Made by a program: the position numbers and the translations under genes
Assembly (NCBI GenBank): GCA_031772625.1
Contig: CM062810.1
Coordinates: 872,545,650 to 872,609,649 of the forward strand
Origin: Pinus tabuliformis
Lineage: Eukaryota; Streptophyta; Pinopsida; Pinales; Pinaceae
Direction: 5' to 3'
Length of the DNA stretch: 64,000 nt
Notes under the pieces: generated by a model
What the model was told of the DNA's origin: nothing
The model's database searches: none
The model's input: the letters and a program-made list of their open reading frames with translations, nothing else
Shown: positions 56,776 through 64,000 of the stretch, piece by piece
How positions within the stretch are numbered: the first letter of the stretch is position 1
Layout: every line of letters begins with the position of its first letter

Positions 56776-59420
56776 CAAATTGAGCTCTTTGGTTTTAAGG
56801 TTCAGTTCAAATTGAACATTAGCCAGCTCTGTTCTCACTTCATGCACTCTGGTAGTGAGCTTTTGGATTCTCACTTCCACTGGTACATCTTCAAGAATAT
56901 CCATCTCTGGCACAGTCCTGCATGCCTCAGCCACCACCTTCGTCATGTGCTCATTATTTTTCGTGGTGGCCTTAAGAAGATCAATGGTAGAATTCTTCTG
57001 TGTAGCCAACTGAGCATTTTTCACCTTCTTCTCACTGATAATATTCAGGGTGCATTGCTCTCAAGCCCGAAGTTCTGTGATCACACCATCTTGCAAGGTG
57101 TGACGGCCTTCACTTGGAAATGTGGCCAAATTTAGCCCAACCCTCTTGAGGGCACTGATAATGGCCCTGTCAGCTTTTGCTTCTATAGTCATCGCTCCAT
57201 CTAGCAGCACTATGGCCTGAGGATCCAACGTGCGCACCATTTCTGCTGCCTCCAATGTTCCAAACGCCAAACTAGTTGACACCGCACTACTTTCCCCACA
57301 CTGGTCTATACCTGTGATGCCTGGATCTACATCTCACGTAGAACTATTTGAATGGCACCCAAGGCCTATTGCTGCTACTGCTTGAATTGCTGCAGTAGTT
57401 CCGTGGTCAAATCCCTCATTGCATCACCAATTTCATTCAAATCACCCTCTGTCAAGGTGATTGGGTCAAGGGATGTTTTGCTGACCTTGTACTTCTTCTG
57501 TAGCCCTACTTTTTCCTGCTCCTTGTTGTGCTTAACCCAGAATGGAGTAGTCTCTAGGTCTACTCCTCCCTGGTTGGATCGCTGCTCTTCCTCTTATGTC
57601 TCCGGGGAAGGAGATTTCTGACTCCTGTTGAAGTCGTGCTCCTCTTCTTCTTGCCCTTCTGTCTGCTTTTTGAAAGCGCACCTCACTTTTCTTTTTCCTT
57701 TGCCTCTTTCTTCCTCTTCTTGGCCAACTGTTCCATCTTTAGTCTACCCTCTTCCTTCTTAGGCTTCATTGTAGACTTGCTAGACCCAGTTGTCAAGTCG
57801 GAGGACATGCGCCACTTTGCTCACATGCGGTCAAGGACCGCCGTGATCACGTCGTCTATGGAGAGGTATGGAAGGTCATACCACTTTTTCTCAGGGTGCT
57901 TGTGCGCTCGCATGGAGACATAGTGTAAGTCCACCTTGAACTCCACATACTCTACCAATTGGTTTAAGACAGTTGGTGACAACTGCGGTTTGTGGTTGAT
58001 GGCCATGTTGATACTCATCTCCATGAAGATCCAAAAGAGATTGCTATCCTTGACCCTTTGGGGGTCCTTGGTGGCCCAGAGCAAAGCGAACTTTGCTGCT
58101 TCTGGTAAATCCTATGTGACTGAAGGAAACCGACTATCCTACGGTAACTCCCATGCGACCAGTACTCTGGATAGTAGCAACCATGCATAGTGAAAGGTTT
58201 TTATGTGGTCTTGCACCTCTCTAGAGTTCGCGAGGAACTAACTGCAAAGGTAGCATGCCTAGTTTAATTGTACACCCTCCATGCACTGGGCCACTAATGA
58301 TACAACTGGCGCTGACACTTCATCTGCGCGACACTTTCTCATAATTTACCCTGCCAGGATCTGGGTGGCTACTTTTATCATGGGGTTAGTTATACTAGAA
58401 ATGGAGTAGCCATGCGACTTCTTGACGAGATTAAATTTGTCTTCATTTTATCGGCGAGGACGCACTCACCTGTCTTTCTGCCAAATTCCATGGCTGAATT
58501 TAATCCTGAATGCGACAACCGAGTGATCCTATGGATCAACATGCCAGTGATCGGTATTAGTTCTTCCAACTACAGGCACCCATCGTGCACCAAGCACAAC
58601 AGCTATTTGATCACTATCATGGTTATGGGCGTGCGGTTGCAATGCGACACCCATAGCATGTTTAGTAGTCATGCATTGTCCACCCCTTTTATCCATTTTC
58701 TTGGCTCTAGCACGGTCACACCAGTGTCCTTATGGAAGACATGACACATGAACTGATCAGTCACTAAGTGGGGAAAGCTCTTCGTATCAGCCAAATCCCA
58801 ATCCTCCAGCTATAAAAGGAGGACACACGCTAGGTGTGGTCTGTGAAATATGATCTTGTCTAGAACCAATGGTGTATGCAGCATGACCTTTCTCTCATCA
58901 ATGTCCTTGGGGACCTTTGCCTTACCTCAACATGGAGGAATGTGTTTAGGTAGTTTAGAGATAGGGTCAAACCCTTCAATGTCAATGTCCTCGGCCCCCA
59001 TGTCAATGTCATCCACACCCATATTGATTTCTTCACTGTCTTCTTCAAGTTCCAGGTCAACTACTTTTCCCTTCTCTTGCATGGTGGGATTTTCCTTTTG
59101 CGGGTGTTTTCTGGGTGATGCTCACATCGGCGGTGTCGCTTTCTTCTTATCTTTCTTCATTTTTGGACCCTCTTTGGTCAGCGTAGGCCTTGGCCTAGGT
59201 GACCTCAGTGACTTCGGTACCTTTGCAGCTACTTCAACACTTTCTATCTCTAGGGAAACTTCCTCAGCTGCCATTGCTACTCCAACACTCACGATTTTTG
59301 TCGGCATTAGCATGATACTAGACAACAACTACTGCATTTCCTTTGGCAACTTCTCAAATGCTGAACTCACTATCAAAGCTTCAAATTACTCACGGTTCAT
59401 ATGCGCCTGAGAGGTCAACG
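56776..59420 (-). pseudogene. Extra sense coding region downstream of integrase in the host element
   Basis: Minus-strand frames, interrupted by stops, show plant-retroelement-like protein. A folded-looking part is at 57821-58084 (VEYVEFKVDLHY, KKWYDLPYLSIDDVITAVLD). Lys/Glu-rich basic segments are at 57640-57790 and 59122-59328. A heptad-like coiled coil is at 56776-57024 (LTTRVHEVRTELANVQFELN). It occupies the place of the env-like or extra ORF of other gypsy elements, in sense. I see no transmembrane segment, so I do not call it an envelope. Confidence 0.5.
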
Positions 59421-59866
59421 CCTCAATTCTCAAATTCCCAAGTGTTTTTCGCTGGGCAACCACCTATAATTTATAGGCATTTTTGAATTCAAATCTGAAC
59501 ATTCCACCCACAATTAGTTCATAAATGCTGGATTGGTGGTAGATTTTCAATGGTCTTGTCCTTAAATTCTGACTTAAATTCTGCCCCTTGCTCCATTTAG
59601 CCATTCTCCGACTGTCAAGTCATGAATAGTGACCATAACAATCACTTTCCGGCTTCCTTGCGCAGTCCCTTCTTCGATAATGCAACTCCCTGCATGTTTC
59701 TGCTAACACCGTGACATTCCTCCATTCCGCGTAGTTGCCCAATCATGCAGCTCCACTCCCGAGCAATGTAGTTTATAGTCCCGTGCCTCCTTTCACCTAC
59801 CTGGAGCGCTAAGACTATGCTTCCATCATGTAGTCATCTAGTTGGATCACCAGAGTATGACTTCAA
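59421..59866. other. Spacer between integrase and the extra region of the host element
   Basis: No open frame with support. Confidence 0.5.
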
Positions 59867-60760
59867 TCAGATTCCAATCTCCCTCCCTGGGAATGGCTCT
59901 CCATTCAACTTTACCAACTGAACTGCTCCACCATTGGTAATCTCCTTGATGACATAGGGCTCTAGCCAATGCATCTGAAATTTTCCTGGAAATTTATCAA
60001 ACTTACTGCCATATAGTAGAACTAATTCATTTACCTTGAAGGTGTGCAGTTTGATGTGTCGAAAGTGCCATGCCTTTTCGCGCTCCTTTTGAACTTGCTG
60101 ATGGAAGAGAGCTAGAAATCTATCCTCTTCAATCTCTATTAGTTGTGCAAGCCTCTCCTCCAAGGCTCCGCGATCCACCATTCCTGTGAATGCCGCTATG
60201 CGTAGACTAGGTACAACCTATTCCATCGACATCACAACTTCTACGCCATAGATGAGTCTGAACGGCGTTTGTCCAATCAACTTCTTGCAAGTCGTTCTAT
60301 AAGCCCATAGCACCACGGGCACACACACATCCCATTCATTTCTTTGATCATTGCAAACCTTTGTTAGCGCACGCTCCAATATTTTATTTAACGCTTCCAC
60401 CATCCCATTAGCCTGCAGATGATATGGCGTGCTCTTTTGATGATAAACCTAAAATTCCTCCATCATTGCACTAATCATCTCATTAACAAAATGTGTATTG
60501 CAATTTCTCATTAAAATTTTTGGATAGCCAAACCTTGTCAGCATGTACTCAATGATGAATTTTGCTGCTGTCGTTCTTGTAGAATTCTTCACAAGCTATG
60601 CCTCCGCCCATCTGGTTAAGTACTCAGTCATGGTGATGATGTACCACACACTCGTCTTCTTTCCTGGAGGCTAAATTGGTCCCACAAAGTCAATAACCCA
60701 CTTCTCGAAGGGCTGTAATGATATCTATGGATTCAACGGTAGCTCATCCCCGCGCGAGGG
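59867..60760 (-). pseudogene. Integrase core and C-terminal domain of the host element, broken
   Basis: The core shows [12 protein letters not shown] and [20 protein letters not shown] (60218-60403). The C-terminal part (59867-60181) shows LVLLYGSKF, KFPGKFQMHWLEPYVIKE and GAVQLVKLNGEPF. Stops between the pieces make it non-functional. Confidence 0.75.
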
Positions 60761-60796
60761 TCTGTCACTCCTTTGGCATGCATCGCGTGCCCTACA

Positions 60797-61207
60797 TTAT
60801 GCTTTTGAATCCTTATGCAAGGTCAACCAACACAACCCAACGTGTAGAATCTTTTTCGCTATTTCTTTTCCATCATAATGACCTCCCGCAGCTCTAGCAT
60901 GAGCCTCAACAAGGATGTTGTTTTGTTCAAACTCTCGCACATAATGGTGTAATATTTCATCTGATCCCATTTTGTACAAGTGCCCTGCAATAACAGAAAA
61001 TTCTGTTGTGCACACCACTAGTTCCTTCTTCTGTTCGCTTGTATATACTTCCAGAGCTGTACCTTTCATCAGGAAGTGTATAATATCTTTAAAATGGTTG
61101 TCTGCGATGCGCACTGCAAAGAGCTGCACGTCAGGCAATCCTTCCTCCAAATTAGTAGGATCTTCTCTAGTTTCAATGTGCGACAAATGATACGGTCCTG
61201 CATTCAA
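60797..61207 (-). pseudogene. RNase H-integrase linker with zinc-binding region, host element
   Basis: Contains VEAHARAAGGHYDGKEIAKK and LTLHKDSKA, the HHCC start of a gypsy integrase, ending at a stop before the Cys pair. Confidence 0.7.
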
Positions 61208-61704
61208 TCATCCTGGTTTCACAAAGACTTCAAACTCATATTCCTAGAACAACAAAAACCACCTGCATATCTTCCCCCTCAACACAGGCTTGTTGGCTAG
61301 GTATTTCAATGTAGAATGGTCTGTATACATCTTAAATGTCCACCCAATAAATAATTCCTAAACTTCTGGACCGCGTACATGATAACTAATCCTTCGCACT
61401 CTATCGTGGAATAGTTTTTCTTAGCTTTGGACTACTTCCTACTTGCGAACGCTATAGGATGATCCAAGTCCCCCTCACCGGCCTATGTCAGTACTACTTC
61501 CAACGCAATACATGACACGTCCACATGCACATGAAATTCCTTCTTCCAATCTACGAAGACTAGGATCACCGCGGTGACCATTTTCTCCTTTAACACATCG
61601 AAGCTCTTCTGGCATTCTTCATTCCAACAGAACATAACATCTTTCTTTAAATGTTTTTCCATCGGCGTGGTGATCTGGGCATAGCTCTTGATGAATTTCC
61701 TATA
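61208..61704 (-). pseudogene. RNase H of the host element, broken
   Basis: The minus-strand translation keeps words for S-R-K..S-K-A-K-K-N-Y-S-T-I-E-C-E and a V-Q-K-F-R-N-Y-L-L-type stretch across frameshifts. Confidence 0.55.
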
Positions 61705-62430
61705 CTATCCCTTATGCTCCAACATTGCGGGCAACTGTTTCACACTCCTTGGTGCTTCCAAATTTATTACGACTATGATCTTCGCAAGGTCTACCATCAA
61801 GCCTTGTCTGCATACCACATAACCCAGCAAGATACCAAAAGGGACACAAAACAAGCATTTATTCAGATTGAGAATAATCTGGTACATCTGGCATGTATCT
61901 AGTATCAAGCACAAACTTTCCACATGGCACTTTACCAAGCCAAACACTATCCAATCGTCAAAGTATACCTCCATAAATTTGTGAATGAAATCCTTGAATG
62001 TTACGATGACTACGCATGAAAAGATCGCCAGCACGTTCTTCAACCCAAAAGGCATCATCGTTTGCTCGAAGCATCCTCATTCAGTTGCGAAGGTCGTTTT
62101 ACTTCTATCCTCTGGCATGATCTTGATCTGATGGTACCCAGAGAACAAATATGCTTCTTGTCCGCCAACATTATCCAGGACCTCATCGGTGAATGGAGAT
62201 GGGAAGGGATCATGCACATAGCCATCATTCAACTTCTTGAGATCTATGAATATCCTTATTTATTTCTTCTGCTTCTTTTCCTAAACTACTATTGGGCTCA
62301 CCCAATCATATTCTTCCACCAGTTCAATGATACCTGCCACAAGCATATTTTCTAACTCTAAGTGGACCCTTTCTTTATACTTCAGATTCAGGCAGTAAGG
62401 TATTTAATTCACAAGTTTTGCGTCTGGTTT
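61705..62430 (-). pseudogene. Reverse transcriptase of the host element, broken
   Basis: MMPFGLKN and an active-site YFDD lie in 61705-62058. Upstream, across stops, blocks for IRIFIDLKKLN, FPSPFTDEVL and GYHQIKIMPEDRSKT are visible. Confidence 0.75.
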
Positions 62431-64000
62431 TCCGGTGATCTTCATGACACCCAATTCTCCTATTATCCATTTCAAATCTGAAAACTTCACCGGAAATAGA
62501 TCCTAATATTCGCAGAGTAATTCAATGACCTTATCTACCATCGCATCATCCTAGTAGTCCCCAATCTTTGCAAACTTTGGCTCTGCCTCCATGCCAATGT
62601 TCACTTGTCTAGTTTTGAGCGGCTCCATTATGTCAGGGTTCTCTAGTTGTGGTCCTTCAACTTCGTGGTGACCTTTAGTCTTTGGAATATTAATCTTCCT
62701 CGGGTCTTCATATTCTTCTTCCGCAGTTACATTGTAGCACTCCAACACATGGCTCAGCTAGGTAGTCCAATCAGGTGGAATCAAATCTAGAAGATCTTGC
62801 GTTATCCTGAAAATTGCTGCCTTAACCTCCTGTAGCACTTCATTAATACTTTCAAACCCATCCTCAAAGATGAACTTCATAAAAAAATCCTTGGCACAAA
62901 ACATCCCATTCTTTAGTGCCATGGCAGAGTTTCGTCTCCAAGTACCAATTCATCGGTATAACATCCAAGGTATGACAAAACATATGTACCCACTCCGGCT
63001 GAGACTACACTCCATACACTTCAGTCCATTTGGCCAAATGGTTGCGCAGATCATTTCTCCCATCATATTTTTCTGTTAGCCGTACTTTTGGGTGACCAAA
63101 CCACACTCTCATCATTTTTCTATATATGCATCAATCATCAAAATTGTCCTTGTGAGTCCCCCACCATCTCACAGGTGTAGCGCGTAGAACCTAGTCCAGG
63201 GCTTGGAAACGATGTTTCTCTATCACTTTTCTCCAAAATGCATCCTAAAAGTGATCAACATCAGTTAAACCATCATAGTAAGCCATATTTCTTACCTCTA
63301 ATGATACACAATGCAATGACTTGGTCATCATATTACAACGTAGCGTAGATACTTCATTGAATCGATTATGCGAGTGCTCTAGTTCTTCGTCTGAATCTGA
63401 TGTGCAGGAACTTTCACGGTCCCATGCAATACATCCATCTGCTGTCGAATTCACCCAATCTTAATATCATGTCATTATCTTGTAAATCTGGTCCAAATCG
63501 TCATCACTTTCATAATCACGGAACGGTTCAATATAGCGCGGTCCTTCTATAGGGTCTAGTGGCACCACTACACAGAGCGATTTCTTCTCAAATATCATCT
63601 TTCACTTCTTCAGCTTGATTACCCAAATCGATCCCAAGGAGCGTGCAGTAGGGATTGCTATCACCCATAATCTCTATCACTTCAAAATCATCTAGTGCAC
63701 TCACACCTTTGATATCAACTATTACCCAATGCAACCTCCCCATTGGGATGATTTTCTGCTAATTCACCATCCTTAACTGAATCAAAGACCACTGTAGCAT
63801 AGGTCTCCCCAGTCTCTCCCATGTCTATTTCGGCAAAACATTTGTGTCCGACCCCAAATATAAAATAACCTGATCCATCTCATATTCTCCTATCTGTGCA
63901 GCGAGTCTCATCTCATGTCCAGTTCTTTCCTTATGCTTACCAAGATTTCTAACTACGCGCGGTTGATCTGTAGCATTTTCCTTGCCAATGCACCTACTAA
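62431..64000 (-). pseudogene. Protease-RT spacer and upstream coding region of the host element
   Basis: Frames at 62551-62748 and 63245-63454 are acidic spacer-like sequence in the right place and direction. Most of the rest is broken. The element continues past the window edge. Confidence 0.45.

Larger units (their letters stand above)
39783..64000 (-). mobile_element. Decayed minus-strand Ty3/gypsy element, interrupted by the Tat element and truncated by the window edge
   Basis: On the minus strand the order from the right edge is Gag/protease region, RT (about 62.4-61.7 kb), RNase H (61.7-61.2), integrase (61.2-59.87) and a long sense region encoding charged, coiled-coil-like protein (59.4-56.8, resuming at 41.26-40.73 past the inserted element). 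A purine tract and an LTR candidate (40690-39783) follow. Stops and frameshifts occur in every domain. The 5' LTR lies beyond the window, so the full length and its own target duplication cannot be checked. Confidence 0.7.

Noticed and set aside
58850..59410. 186-codon plus-strand open frame, Ser/Met-rich
   Set aside because: Low-complexity shadow of the host element's minus-strand coding region.

Overview
The window looks like nuclear DNA of a seed plant, most likely a gymnosperm or another species with a large, repeat-rich genome. That is an inference from AT-rich gene-poor spacers, plant-type LTR retrotransposons nested in one another, tRNA-derived SINEs, GT-AG introns and a bulb-lectin-like gene family. 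There are no bacterial operons, and nothing supports a CRISPR array or an rRNA gene. Only two host genes look intact.

Region 1 (about 1-8.9 kb): spacer sequence, one of a pair of lectin-like genes (3.48-4.30 kb, minus strand), and a SINE at 6.5 kb with a perfect 11-bp target-site duplication. Region 2 (8.9-16.25 kb): a complete LTR element with Athila-type primer site and polypurine tract, two 1012-bp LTRs and the duplication GACAC. It has no gag-pol. It carries an acidic exon-like ORF and a fragment of a DCAF8/ASG2-type WD40 gene, so it resembles a large non-autonomous element that picked up host sequence. Region 3 (16.3-39.8 kb): the second lectin-like gene (21.9-22.75 kb), a mosaic of duplicated segments shared between about 1, 18-21, 28-29 and 38-39.7 kb, two decayed gypsy elements (25.4-28 and 32.5-34.9 kb), two more SINEs, and a broken EB1 microtubule plus-end protein gene fragment (37.0-37.5 kb).

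Region 4 (39.8-64 kb): a decayed minus-strand Ty3/gypsy element, running off the right edge, is split by a young 15.5-kb minus-strand Tat/Ogre-type element (41265-56770, duplication GCCCT, two 1053-bp LTRs that differ at about 4 bases). The young element encodes a Q/P/G-rich plus Gag-protease-RT-RNase H-integrase frame interrupted only by three in-frame stops. It also has a second RNase H placed after integrase, an antisense two-exon gene of the plant-mobile-domain type, 3' tandem repeats, and repeated GGACGCA/TGCGTCC motifs including a perfect 11-bp hairpin in its leader. This element is the most interesting object in the window.
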